From: an uncultured Bacilli bacterium
Lineage (GTDB): Bacteria; Bacillota_I; Bacilli_A; RF39; UBA660
Assembly: GCA_910577505.1 (NCBI GenBank)
Contig: CAJTLN010000005.1
Coordinates: 1 to 64,000, forward strand
Direction of reading: 5' to 3'
DNA length: 64,000 bases
This document shows, piece after piece, positions 17,866 to 26,873 of the stretch (position 1 is the stretch's first letter; each line of letters starts with the position of its first letter). The position numbers were made by a program, and so were the translations under genes. The notes below the pieces were generated by a model. The model was not told the DNA's origin, made no database searches, and was given only the letters and a program-made list of their open reading frames with translations.

Positions 17866-17934
17866 TACGTTAATTAAATGTTGAATATATATAGAATCAG
17901 ATGTATAATTTAATTAACCAATTACGTTAATCAA
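17866..17934 (+). promoter_or_regulatory. higBA-type promoter flanked by operator-like repeats
   Basis: TTGAAT (17881-17886), 17-base spacer, TATAAT (17904-17909). Two near-identical 12-mers, TACGTTAATTAA (17866-17877) and TACGTTAATCAA (17923-17934), lie just outside the promoter on both sides. They are good candidates for binding sites of the downstream HigA-like repressor (inference). Confidence 0.6.
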
Positions 17935-17952
17935 AAAGAAAGGAGTACAATA

Positions 17953-18285
17953 TTGGAATTAACGTATAAAAATGAAGAATTAAAAAGGTTATGTGAAGAT
18001 GCTAGCTATAATAAAAAGTTAGTTAAAGAATATGGCTTCGATGTAGCTAAAAGATTACCCAAAAGAATTAAGGAATTAAAAGCTTTTTCTTCAGTTGGTG
18101 ATATTCCAGTTTGTCCTCCTTTTAGAAGACACAAATTAGAAGGCAATAGAAAAGAAACATTTGCAGTAGATATAAATAAACAGTATAGAATAATATTTAG
18201 AAATAAAGATAATAAAATAATAGTAGAAGATTTAAGAAAAATAGGTAGTATAGAAATTTTGGAGGTGTCTAAACATTATGAGTAA
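17953..18285 (+). CDS. RelE/HigB-family toxin
   Basis: 110-residue protein of the RelE/HigB toxin superfamily, expected to cleave mRNA at the ribosome. The features are LAKRLPKRIKEL-type helices and the C-terminal YRIIFRNKDN...VEDLRKIGSIEI strand pair of the family. It starts with TTG, seven bases after AAGGAG. The toxin precedes its antitoxin and overlaps it by eight bases, the reversed order that is typical of HigBA. Core-like G+C and spacing. Confidence 0.8.
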   Translation: MELTYKNEELKRLCEDASYNKKLVKEYGFDVAKRLPKRIKELKAFSSVGDIPVCPPFRRHKLEGNRKETFAVDINKQYRIIFRNKDNKIIVEDLRKIGSIEILEVSKHYE

Positions 18286-19345
18286 GATTGATGAATTTGT
18301 AGAATATGTTATTGCACCAGGGGAAACAATATTGGAATTATTAGAAGTACACGGAATGACACAACTTGATTTAGCTAATAAGACAGGTATAAATAAAAAA
18401 ACAATAAATGAAATTATAAAAGGCAAAGCACCTATAACAACGACAACAGCTTTAAAATTAGAATATGTTTTTGATATACCTGCAAGTTTTTGGAATAACT
18501 TAGAAAGTGAATATAGAGAGAGCATAGAAAGAAAAAAAGATTATGAATCTTTAGCAGATGATGAAGTATATTTAGAGAATATACCTTATGCAGAAATGGC
18601 ACGACGTAATTGGGTAGAACCTACTAGAGATGCAAAAGAAAAAGTTATGAATTTAAGAAAGTTTTTTTCTGTGGCTTCTTTATCTTTTGACACAGAATTA
18701 AAAAATAGATTGGCTTTTAGAAAAAGTAATAATGATAATTTTTCTTTTGAATCATTATTATGTTGGATTCGTTATGGAGAGATACAATCTAGTAAAGATG
18801 TTTATCCTAAATATAATGAAGAAAAATTAAGTAATAGCGTTAAGAAAATAAGAGATTTAGTTAGTAAACCATTTTTAAGTGTCTTAGATGAAATTAAAAG
18901 TATTTTAACTGATTGCGGTATTTCATTAGTTTATGAACCACATTTGCCTAATACATATGTTAATGGTGTTGCTTATAAAATGACTAGTGATAAAGCAATT
19001 ATAATGATAAGTGATAGAGGTAAAAAAGATGATATTTTATGGTTTACTTTATTTCATGAAATAGGTCATTTACTAAAACATAGTAAAAAGGAAATTTTTG
19101 TTGATCAAGATAAAGATGAAAAAAATGATATAGAGTTGGAGGCGGATGAATATTCAAGAAATGTGTTAATTAATGATAAGATATTTAATGATTTTGTTAA
19201 GAGTAAAAGTTATCTCTATGAAAGAGGAATAAAAGCATTTGCTAAAGAAAATAATATTTCAACAGGTATTGTTGTAGGTAGACTTCAAAAAGAAAAATAT
19301 ATTGGGTGGAATGAATATAATAATTTAATAACAAGAATATCTTAG
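18278..19345 (+). CDS. HigA-like antitoxin with XRE domain and ImmA/IrrE metallopeptidase domain
   Basis: 355-residue antitoxin/regulator. Residues about 15-70 are a HigA-type helix-turn-helix (MTQLDLANKTGINKKTINEI). The C-terminal part is an ImmA/IrrE (M78) domain with the zinc motif FHEIGH (HEIGH about 260-264) and a downstream ELEADEYSRN that supplies the third ligand. The overlap with the toxin gene implies translation coupling. The fused peptidase may allow regulated removal of the antitoxin, as in ImmA/ImmR systems (inference). Confidence 0.85.
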   Translation: MSKIDEFVEYVIAPGETILELLEVHGMTQLDLANKTGINKKTINEIIKGKAPITTTTALKLEYVFDIPASFWNNLESEYRESIERKKDYESLADDEVYLENIPYAEMARRNWVEPTRDAKEKVMNLRKFFSVASLSFDTELKNRLAFRKSNNDNFSFESLLCWIRYGEIQSSKDVYPKYNEEKLSNSVKKIRDLVSKPFLSVLDEIKSILTDCGISLVYEPHLPNTYVNGVAYKMTSDKAIIMISDRGKKDDILWFTLFHEIGHLLKHSKKEIFVDQDKDEKNDIELEADEYSRNVLINDKIFNDFVKSKSYLYERGIKAFAKENNISTGIVVGRLQKEKYIGWNEYNNLITRIS

Positions 19346-19377
19346 ATTTTTAGGCTGTGGATAAGTATAGAAGTTGT

Positions 19378-19408
19378 AAACAGAGTAATTGATATTTACT
19401 CTGTTTTT
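19378..19408 (+). terminator. Intrinsic terminator after the TA pair
   Basis: AAACAGAGTAA (19378-19388) and TTACTCTGTTT (19396-19406), 11 perfect pairs, then T's. Confidence 0.8.
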
Positions 19409-19598
19409 ATTTGGACATGATAAAATTAAATTAAGAATAGAAGAGAAATTATAAATGTTCAAATTCTAGAATAAGATAAATAACTTATATACTTTATATT
19501 TTTTGTTAAATTGTAAATAGTATATGTGTTAAGATAAATATTGTTAATGATATAAATGAATTATTTTCTATATTCTAATTATAATAGAGGTGGTATTA

Positions 19599-20180
19599 AT
19601 GGAGAATATTAATAGAAAGAATTGTCCAAATTGTGGGGCTCCTATAACAACAGAAATATGTCCTTATTGTAATGTTGCTACTGGATTGGATACACAAAAT
19701 GCTGATATGGAATATCCTGTAATAGAATGTAAAGAAGCACATATAGGATTTTGGAATGTTGTTTTTCCTATGATATTTGCAGTTAGCTTTGGATTTTTTG
19801 GTTTTGTTTTTCCAATACTATTTTTAATGATGGATACTGAAATGTTTGGTTTTACTATTTTAATGTGTTTACCATTTGCTATAATTGGAATAATAGCGTT
19901 TATTATTGCGATGAAATCTTTATTAAGATATTTTTCTATTAAAAATAAAGGACAAGAAATAAATGCAATTGTATATGGTTATATGGATGATAATATTTTA
20001 ATAAATGGAAATCCTGCAAAAATTGTTAAATTACTTGTAGATACAAATGATGGTAAGAAATTTATCTTATATCAATTGGGAGATATTAAGCAACCATTTA
20101 AGATTAATAGTCAAATTAAATTAAAGGTATATAAAGATATATTTTTAATAGAAAACAAAAAACAATATTATTTTGAATAA
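19599..20180 (+). CDS. Zinc-ribbon membrane protein
   Basis: 193-residue protein not assigned to a known family. It opens with a zinc ribbon (Cys9, Cys12, Cys21, Cys24 in KNCPNCGAP...ICPYC), then two long hydrophobic segments (about 45-75 and 80-105), and ends in a soluble beta-rich domain of about 85 residues (NAIVYGYMDDNIL...VKLLVDTNDGKKFILYQLG), similar in pattern to DUF3592-type domains. Start set at ATG 19599 after AGAGGTGG; GTG 19590 is the alternative. It stands alone between terminators. Confidence 0.7.
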   Translation: MENINRKNCPNCGAPITTEICPYCNVATGLDTQNADMEYPVIECKEAHIGFWNVVFPMIFAVSFGFFGFVFPILFLMMDTEMFGFTILMCLPFAIIGIIAFIIAMKSLLRYFSIKNKGQEINAIVYGYMDDNILINGNPAKIVKLLVDTNDGKKFILYQLGDIKQPFKINSQIKLKVYKDIFLIENKKQYYFE

Positions 20181-20184
20181 AAAG

Positions 20185-20210
20185 AAACATATTTAGTGAT
20201 ATGTTTTTTT
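20185..20210 (+). terminator. Intrinsic terminator
   Basis: AAACATAT (20185-20192) / ATATGTTT (20199-20206) then T-run; a TATAAT (20219-20224) for the next gene follows immediately. Confidence 0.75.
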
Positions 20211-20247
20211 TATTGAGATATAATTTCTATAACAAGGAGAGATATTT

Positions 20248-20982
20248 ATGAAAGTATTTTTAACTAGTAATTTAAATCATTATGAAAAGATAGATGGAGT
20301 TAAAGTAGCTAAAGAGATAGATAACAAGAATGGTTTAGTTGATCAATTAAAAAGTAAGTTGGATGGTACAAGAGGTATTTTATATATACCAGCAGATGCT
20401 AGTAATAAGGATAAGATAGAAGAATATTCTAAGATATTATTTGATGCATTAAGATTATCTGGTATTGTGTTTGATAATTATTATGTAGTAGATGATAAAA
20501 GTAGTGTAGGAGATGTAAGAGATAAAGTATTAAATAGTGATTTAGTATTTTTATTTGGTGGGGATACATTTACACAAATGCAGTATTTTGAAGAGATTAA
20601 ATTAAGAGATATATTGAGTAATTATGGAGGTGTTATAGTAGGACAAAGTGCTGGGGCGATTAACTTAGCTGAAGATGTTTATAATAGTCCAGAGTGTGAA
20701 GAAGATTTAAGTAGACCTAGTAGTTATAAGGGATTAGGTAAGACGAATATTAATATTGAACCACATTTTGTATTAGATACTTCTAATTTTGATAGTGATG
20801 AGATGTTACATAGGAGTGCTATGTTGGAAGAATCTAAGAAAAGGGATTTATATGCTATTTTAGATGGTAGTCATATCTTTGATGATGGTGTAGAATGTAC
20901 TATTTATGGGGAGTGTTATTTGCTGAGAGATGGAGAAGTTAAGAAGATGTGTGAGAATGGTAGGAATATCACTATAAAGTAA
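20248..20982 (+). CDS. Peptidase S51 (dipeptidase E / cyanophycinase-like)
   Basis: 244-residue Ser peptidase of family S51. GGVIVGQSAGAINLAEDVY carries the nucleophile serine in GQSAGA (about residue 135), FLFGGDTFTQM precedes it, and INIEPHFVLD follows as in PepE-like proteins. Such enzymes cleave Asp-X dipeptides or beta-aspartyl peptides. AAGGAGAG precedes the ATG. The specific substrate cannot be told. Confidence 0.85.
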   Translation: MKVFLTSNLNHYEKIDGVKVAKEIDNKNGLVDQLKSKLDGTRGILYIPADASNKDKIEEYSKILFDALRLSGIVFDNYYVVDDKSSVGDVRDKVLNSDLVFLFGGDTFTQMQYFEEIKLRDILSNYGGVIVGQSAGAINLAEDVYNSPECEEDLSRPSSYKGLGKTNINIEPHFVLDTSNFDSDEMLHRSAMLEESKKRDLYAILDGSHIFDDGVECTIYGECYLLRDGEVKKMCENGRNITIK

Positions 20983-20986
20983 AATA

Positions 20987-21016
20987 AGAGCAAGGTACTG
21001 CATTGCTCTATTTGTA
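20987..21016 (+). terminator. Probable terminator after the S51 peptidase gene
   Basis: AGAGCAA (20987-20993) / TTGCTCT (21003-21009) followed by a broken T-rich stretch. Confidence 0.6.
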
Positions 21017-21112
21017 TTTTATTGTTCATACATTTGTTTAATAAAACTTTAAAAGTATGATAAACTATTAATGTATCTATAGAGTAGTTATTATAAAGAA
21101 AGGAGGATAAAT

Positions 21113-21520
21113 GTGGTAGAAGTTGAATCTATATATAAACTTATTAAAACTTTAGAAAAGTATAAAGATGAAAACGAAGATGGAGAATTACTAAATGATA
21201 TATATTCAGTGGATTTTATGTTAAAAGGGAAGAGAATATATGATGATAAATTAGTAAAGGATATTATTCAAAGGTATTCATTAGAATTTAATTATCTTGA
21301 TAATTTGGAGAAAAATTTACGCGGTTTTCAGCAGAATAGTGAAACAAGTTCTAACAAATCTATATATCAGTATCTATTGAATATAAGACATTCGTTGGCA
21401 AGAGTTGGTGTAATGCGTATTTTGAAAAGAAAAGGCAAAGAGATGCTAGAAGACGATTTGATAAATAATGACGATGACATCTTAAATAGTACATTTGAGA
21501 AAATCATGGAGCAGAATTAA
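21113..21520 (+). CDS. Unknown helical protein
   Basis: 135-residue protein that I do not recognise; mostly charged helix with no membrane segment and an acidic C-terminus (EDDLINNDDDILN). The start is GTG 21113, six bases after a perfect AGGAGG (21101-21106); the ATG two bases upstream is a decoy, because its frame reads ATG TGG TAG. It is flanked by terminators and is thus monocistronic. The strong ribosome site supports a real gene. Confidence 0.65.
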   Translation: MVEVESIYKLIKTLEKYKDENEDGELLNDIYSVDFMLKGKRIYDDKLVKDIIQRYSLEFNYLDNLEKNLRGFQQNSETSSNKSIYQYLLNIRHSLARVGVMRILKRKGKEMLEDDLINNDDDILNSTFEKIMEQN

Positions 21521-21522
21521 AC

Positions 21523-21549
21523 AAATATATTCGTAAGAATATATTTTTT
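21523..21549 (+). terminator. Intrinsic terminator
   Basis: AAATATATTC (21523-21532), GTAA loop, GAATATATTT (21537-21546), T-run. Confidence 0.75.
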
Positions 21550-21614
21550 CTTTACTTAACTTTTGTTATGCTTTACTATAAATATTAAACATTAATTAGA
21601 TAGTTGGTATATGT

Positions 21615-22511
21615 ATGGAAGATAGAAGTTATTTTGAAATAAGTAAATATGATGTATTAGATTATTATGATAGATTATTAACTCAATATCTTAGTGCTTT
21701 ATATAGTGTAGGACTAGATAGAGAAGATTATAAAGATATAAGTAAGATAGTAAGAGAATTAGATAAGATAAGAAGTAGTGCTTATTGGAAGTGGTTTGAT
21801 TATGTAAGACTTAATAAACATTTACTAAATGGAGAACATATAGCGTTTGATAAAGATTTAAAAAAAGAATATATAAGTATAAGAGATGCTAGAAAAGAAT
21901 ATTTAGATGAAGTAGAGGATATTAGAGGACATTTTGAAAAGATATTAGAATTAATAAGAAAGAGTATTAAACCTAGTACTATAGAAGAATATTTACAAGA
22001 AGAATGTTCTCTTATTCATTTAGTATTTACTAATAATAAGTATCCTAAGATTAAGTTATATTCTAATGATAGTTTTATGTTCTTATGTCAATATCATGTT
22101 GAAAGAACTCCTTCTATGGGAGTGGTTAATGGTAGAAATTATGGTATGTGTTTTGGATGTGGTAAGAGTTTTAGGGTATTAGATTATATAAAAGATATGG
22201 AAGGATTAAGCCATAAAGAAGCTGTATCATTATTAGCTAGAGTTTATAGGATTGATATACAAGATAGTCCAATATGGGAAGATAGTGAGTTGGTTCATAA
22301 GTATAGAAGTTCATTATTATCTGATGAGTTTAGAGAGTTATTAGAAAGTGCTTATGAAAGAACTAGTAAGAGAGAAGATAGTGTTACTAAGAGTTTATCA
22401 TTAGCTAAGTTTGATAGAGACTTTGCTACTATAGATAGAGTGAGAAGAGGGGAATGTATGGAGTTTGATAGTGATGAAAATAAAGGGAAGATTTTGTTGC
22501 TTAGTTATTAA
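21615..22511 (+). CDS. Orphan CHC2 (primase-type) zinc finger protein
   Basis: 298-residue protein. The middle (about 155-205) is a DnaG-like CHC2 zinc finger: FLCQYHVERTPSMGV (Cys-x2-His) and GMCFGCGKSFRVLDYI (Cys-x2-Cys), followed by the GLSHKEAVSLLA helix of primases. There is no Toprim or primase catalytic domain; the flanks are charged helix. It may bind single-stranded DNA as part of a mobile-element or repair function (inference). Weak ribosome site. Last gene before the defence island, with no clear terminator. Confidence 0.75.
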   Translation: MEDRSYFEISKYDVLDYYDRLLTQYLSALYSVGLDREDYKDISKIVRELDKIRSSAYWKWFDYVRLNKHLLNGEHIAFDKDLKKEYISIRDARKEYLDEVEDIRGHFEKILELIRKSIKPSTIEEYLQEECSLIHLVFTNNKYPKIKLYSNDSFMFLCQYHVERTPSMGVVNGRNYGMCFGCGKSFRVLDYIKDMEGLSHKEAVSLLARVYRIDIQDSPIWEDSELVHKYRSSLLSDEFRELLESAYERTSKREDSVTKSLSLAKFDRDFATIDRVRRGECMEFDSDENKGKILLLSY

Positions 22512-22711
22512 TTTGTTTTGGAATCTATACTTGTAATAAATTCCTTAGGACATACTAGGTTTACTTACGGATTAAATTTGTAAGGATATTAAGATGGTTG
22601 CAATTAAATAAAATAAATTATTTAAATAAATATAATTTTATTTAATATGTAGCTTAAAATTGAATTTTAGGTATGAATTTTGTGACATTTTATGAAATTA
22701 AGCAGTCAATA

Positions 22712-22720
22712 TGTTATAAT
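22712..22720 (+). promoter_or_regulatory. Extended -10 promoter at the left edge of the defence island
   Basis: TGTTATAAT, 35 bases before the TPR/cold-shock gene. No convincing -35 box. Confidence 0.5.
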
Positions 22721-22755
22721 TTTATATATCAAATACTTTTTAGGAGGTGTATGGC

Positions 22756-24062
22756 ATGAACGAAAAAGATATCTTAGATAAAGAGAACATAATAAAAGAA
22801 GCTTCTCAAAAATATCAGGTAAAAGATTATTTTCATGCTTATCCACTTTATAAGAAAATATGGGAAGAATTAAAAATAAATGACCCATACATTATGTTTA
22901 AGTATGGTAATATTTTAAGAAATGTAAAAAAAGTATCGATTTTATAGAAATTTACAAGAATTATGATTTTTCTAATGTTACAGATCAACAAAGAAATTTT
23001 GTTGATCGTATATTTTCTTGGTGCTTATATGATGTTTATATAAAACCATATGAAATAGGCAATAATGATGATAGTAAATATGAAGAATTTATAACTAATG
23101 CCTACAGAATTCTAGAGATTCAAAATTTAAATAATCACAAATATTATGAATCAGCATTTGTCAAAACTTGTATTAAAGTAGCTAAAGTAATTGCTCATAA
23201 AAATACAATACCAAATTATAAAGAAATCATTTGGTGGGTTGAGCAATTAAATGTTAATGAATTATCTGATGAACCTTATAATTTTACTGATCAAGATAAT
23301 AATCCAAGAGAAATTGCTTCTGATAAAGAAATATATTATCAATATTTATCAAGATGCTATGAAAAGATGAATGATTATAATAAATGCTTTGAGATCTGTG
23401 AGCAAGCATTAAATGAAGTCGAAAGATTTCATTATAGAAACCATATATGGATAACAGAAAGAAAACTATATTGTTCTTGTTTTATTGATGAAAATTACGA
23501 AGATGCATTAGATAAATATAGAAAGTTCATTGAAAAGCAACAAAAATGTTACATGTTTCATAAACTTTCTAATCTATATTATAGTCGTTCAAAAATAAAA
23601 GAGGGCCTTGTATATGGATGTAAAGCGCTACTTTTAGAGAATGATATACCCAAGGTGATTAATTTGTTGGAAGATTTAGCATATTATTGGAGAGAATACG
23701 GAAATGCTGAAAATGCGAGAAAGTTCTTTTATGCATGTATTAAGTATAGAACGGAAAGAGGATGGAAATTTTCACAAGAATTAAGATATGAAATGCAACA
23801 ATATAATTTTTCACTTGAAAGCGGGCCAAACTATAATGAATTAATTACAATTGCAAAACAGTTTGTTAATAATAATAGTTTAATAAAAGTACAAAAAGGA
23901 ATTATTATTAAATTAGATAAAAATAGAAAATTTGGTTTTATAAAAATTAGTAATAATGCGACCAATAATATATATTTTAATTTTAAAAATGTTCTCGATA
24001 AAAAAATATTGTATAAAAATAGCAAAGTGGTTTTTGAAGTAATTGTTAATAATAGAATTTAA
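22756..24062 (+). pseudogene. TPR protein with C-terminal cold-shock-like domain, split by a -1 frameshift
   Basis: Read as one gene of about 435 codons broken at an A7 run (22926-22932). The first frame (from ATG 22756, eight bases after AGGAGG) ends at TAG 22945-22947. A -1 shift at GTA AAA AAA enters a frame that is open without interruption to 24062. The joined product has TPR-like helices throughout and ends in a cold-shock-like barrel (GIIIKLDKNRKFGFIKI ... IYFNF). It may be a recent mutation, programmed or transcriptional slippage, or a sequencing error. It lies 31 bases before rnlA and shares its strand, so it may be functionally linked. Confidence 0.75.
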
Positions 24063-24093
24063 ATGAAGCAATAAATTTGAGAGGTGAATAGTA

Positions 24094-25125
24094 ATGATGG
24101 TTTATTTAAATAAAAATGATTTAGAAAGTATAGTTAAAAACTATAAATTACAAAATAGCAAATTTCAATTTAAATCTTTGATAGGTAACGAAAATAAAAA
24201 AAGATGTAAATTTTATATCGATGGATTAGAGTGTCAAGTTGATTTTTTTTTAAAAAAGGACGGAACAATTAATGTAATACCTGTTGGGGGTAAAAATTTG
24301 GATGAATGTAATTTATTGATAGAATATGTCAACTCTAAGGGTTTAGATGCAGATATAAAAACAAATCAATTTACTTTTAATTTGAATGAAAAATCACTTA
24401 AAAGTTTAATCGACACAATAAATTGTCAGTATTCAAATGTAATCAAAATAGAAAAAAAAGATGATATGTATAAATTTATAGGTTATAATGGTGATTGGCT
24501 AAATTTGACTTATTATCCAACAAAAAATAGAGCAATGATTCAAGGAAAAGCTTTATATACATATAGTATTGTGATAAATATTATTGTTGATTTTGATGAA
24601 ATAACATTATATGATATTATATCTATTAATAATAATTTTGCAAATATAAATACACCATTTGATGCAATAAGAACAGAGATGAAACAAAAACTTTTAAACT
24701 CATATAGCTATTTAGACTTAGCTTTATTAAAATCTATATCTGGCTCGATTTCAATGCTTAAAAGTGCTAGTCCTTGTGAAGATTATACAGGACATGTGGC
24801 AGGAATGTTTAAAGGGTTAGAAGGCTATTTAAAGAAGGTTTTGACTCAAAAATATAATTTGAAATTTACTAAAGATGCTAAGTTTAGCATGTTTCATAAA
24901 GATAATAATAGTCAATCAGAAGTAGATAAAAATATTAATATACCAAGTGATGCAAAGCAGGAATTAAATAAATTATATTTAATTTATAAGAATAAAAGAA
25001 ACGTTCTTTTACATGCTACAATTGATCCATCCCAAACTAGAATAATTGAAACTCTTCAAGAAGCAAAGGATTGGACTGACGAGATATTAAATGCAATTGA
25101 AAATTCATATAATATTTTTTTCTAA
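24094..25125 (+). CDS. rnlA: RnlA-like toxin (RNase LS type)
   Basis: 343-residue homologue of RnlA/LsoA, the endoribonuclease toxin that blocks T4-type phages by degrading mRNA when its antitoxin is lost. NLTYYPTKNRAMIQGKAL (about 137-154) matches the RnlA repeat domain, and the C-terminus is a HEPN-like domain with RNVLLH (R302-x4-H307), the RNase motif. Length fits the E. coli protein (about 357). AGAGGTGA precedes the ATG pair. The rnlB antitoxin gene follows after 19 bases. Assignment is by recognition of sequence pattern. Confidence 0.87.
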   Translation: MMVYLNKNDLESIVKNYKLQNSKFQFKSLIGNENKKRCKFYIDGLECQVDFFLKKDGTINVIPVGGKNLDECNLLIEYVNSKGLDADIKTNQFTFNLNEKSLKSLIDTINCQYSNVIKIEKKDDMYKFIGYNGDWLNLTYYPTKNRAMIQGKALYTYSIVINIIVDFDEITLYDIISINNNFANINTPFDAIRTEMKQKLLNSYSYLDLALLKSISGSISMLKSASPCEDYTGHVAGMFKGLEGYLKKVLTQKYNLKFTKDAKFSMFHKDNNSQSEVDKNINIPSDAKQELNKLYLIYKNKRNVLLHATIDPSQTRIIETLQEAKDWTDEILNAIENSYNIFF

Positions 25126-25144
25126 AAGAAAGGAAAGATGAAAA

Positions 25145-25504
25145 ATGGAAGACTTTAAAGTTTTTAATGCCGACAATTTTGATAAAGATGTAGTTTTTCT
25201 TAATACAATTGAGGATTTATATTTTTTAAAGGAAGATATTTTTCAATCATTATCAAAAAAAAATGGTGATAATTTTAATGTTATTATTGATCATTTTATT
25301 ACCAATGGTTTTTCTTTTAATCGTTTTTCCATATTGTCTTTTAATGGCAAAGATAAAAGCAATTCTTATATTATTAATCCAAGAGATGTGCCAGAACAAA
25401 TTAAAACTCAAATATCATTTTATCTTAAAGAAAATATTGATATTTTAGAGGAAAGTTCTTTACCTAGTAGCATAAAAGAATTTATAAAAAATTCAAATAA
25501 TTAA
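25145..25504 (+). CDS. rnlB: RnlB-like antitoxin
   Basis: 119-residue partner of RnlA. The segments ITNGFSFNRFSIL and DVPEQIKTQISFYLKEN...LEESSL align by eye with the E. coli RnlB pattern (NGxxxNRFVTL and DVPxxI...LxFTLRNHPEYLEASVL). RnlB binds RnlA and blocks its RNase; loss of the short-lived antitoxin during infection frees the toxin. Ribosome site AGAAAGGAAAG. The order toxin-antitoxin agrees with the known operon. Confidence 0.85.
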   Translation: MEDFKVFNADNFDKDVVFLNTIEDLYFLKEDIFQSLSKKNGDNFNVIIDHFITNGFSFNRFSILSFNGKDKSNSYIINPRDVPEQIKTQISFYLKENIDILEESSLPSSIKEFIKNSNN

Positions 25505-25541
25505 ATTAATATAATTACCAAATAGTGAGGAGATAATAATC

Positions 25542-26384
25542 ATGAGCGAAAAAGAATTAGATTCAAGTGTGAATGAATATGAAAAAGCATATAAACCTAA
25601 TAATTATCTAAGACAACTACAATGGGATATGGCTATTGGTCTTCAAGAAGTTGATAATTTAAAACCTTCTAAATATTTAGAAAGATTATCAGAAGAAAAT
25701 GTAGAAGGTAATTTAACTATAGATGAAGTAGAAAAAGAATTAAGAGAATATTACACTGAAAAAGTAAATAAGAATGAAATTAATCACAATGAATTAGAAT
25801 GTGATTTTGTATCTGCTAGAATAGTTGAATTATTAAATGAAGATAAATTTGAACTATCAGTTGTTTATTTAAAATATGTTCATAAATTTTTATTTCAAGA
25901 TGTTTATGAATTTGCAGGTGAATTTAGAAAAATAGATTTTTCTAAGCATGAAAAGATATTAAATAATGATTCAGTAGCTTATGGTGATTGTACTACTTTA
26001 AATGAATCATTAGAATATGATATATCTTTAGAAAAAGAAAAAAATTATAAAGAAATGAACATAGTTGAAGTTATTAATAATATAACTAAGTTTTCATCAA
26101 GTATTTGGCAAGTTCATCCTTTTAGAGAAGGTAATACTAGAACGACAGCATTGTTTATAGAAAAGTATCTAATTAGTTTAGGTTATAATGTAGATAATAC
26201 TTTATTTAAAGATAAATCGGTATATTTTAGAAATGCTTTAGTTAGAAGTAATTATTTTAATAATTATTTAAATATAAAAGAAGATAGTAGTTATTTAGTT
26301 AAATTTTATGAAAATTTATTATTGAGAAAAAATAATAATTTACATTCTGAAGATTTAATTGTTGAAAAATTGTTTGATAAATGA
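25542..26384 (+). CDS. Fic-family protein (copy 1)
   Basis: 280-residue Fic/Doc protein. The Fic loop HPFREGNTRT (His192) is complete, so it should transfer AMP or another nucleotide to a target hydroxyl. FQDVYEFAGEFRKIDFSK is the beta-hairpin segment that holds the target. A second protein at 38640-39476 is about three quarters identical by eye and nearly identical over its last 110 residues. It follows rnlB by 37 bases with its own ribosome site GAGGAGA. The target is unknown. Confidence 0.88.
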   Translation: MSEKELDSSVNEYEKAYKPNNYLRQLQWDMAIGLQEVDNLKPSKYLERLSEENVEGNLTIDEVEKELREYYTEKVNKNEINHNELECDFVSARIVELLNEDKFELSVVYLKYVHKFLFQDVYEFAGEFRKIDFSKHEKILNNDSVAYGDCTTLNESLEYDISLEKEKNYKEMNIVEVINNITKFSSSIWQVHPFREGNTRTTALFIEKYLISLGYNVDNTLFKDKSVYFRNALVRSNYFNNYLNIKEDSSYLVKFYENLLLRKNNNLHSEDLIVEKLFDK

Positions 26385-26861
26385 AATAAAAAGAGAAACG
26401 CTAGTATAGTTTACATATATGATAAGTTTTTTACTAATTTTTTAAAAATTTAGTTATAAAGAAGTATATAAGATCTTATATGGCAAATGAAATTAAGTAT
26501 TAATCTTTTGCATGCTAAAATTTTTAGATTGTCTTGGTGGCATTTTAGCTTTAGCATTGAGTATTTTATAAAAAAATTTTAAATATTATCCATCTTCGAC
26601 TCACAATTACAAATAAGAATCCATTTAGAAAAAGCTCGATTAAGCTATGTAGAAATTCATTAATTCTTTATTATACATTATGTGGATTTGTAATTATTAT
26701 ATAATTTTTATATCAAATTATGGAATATAGTAAATATAAATAATTTCAAAAAATGTTATAATAATTTGTAAAAAAGTGAAAAATTTAATTTAACTACTGT
26801 GAAAGATTTTATTTTAATGTTATACTTGTTTTGTAAGAAAGTAATTGCAATATAAATTAAC
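26385..26861. other. AT-rich gap with no intact gene
   Basis: About 480 bases between the Fic gene and the methylase operon. Only short interrupted reading frames are present in all directions and none is recognisable. Possible promoters are TGTTATAAT (26754-26762) and TGTTATACT (about 26818-26826), the latter about 50 bases before the methylase start. It may be decayed gene DNA. Confidence 0.5.
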
Positions 26862-26873
26862 ATGGGGTGTAGT

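Noticed and set aside
26580..26640. tRNA-like TTCGACTC piece in the gap after Fic copy 1
   Set aside because: No acceptor, D or anticodon stem can be built around it.
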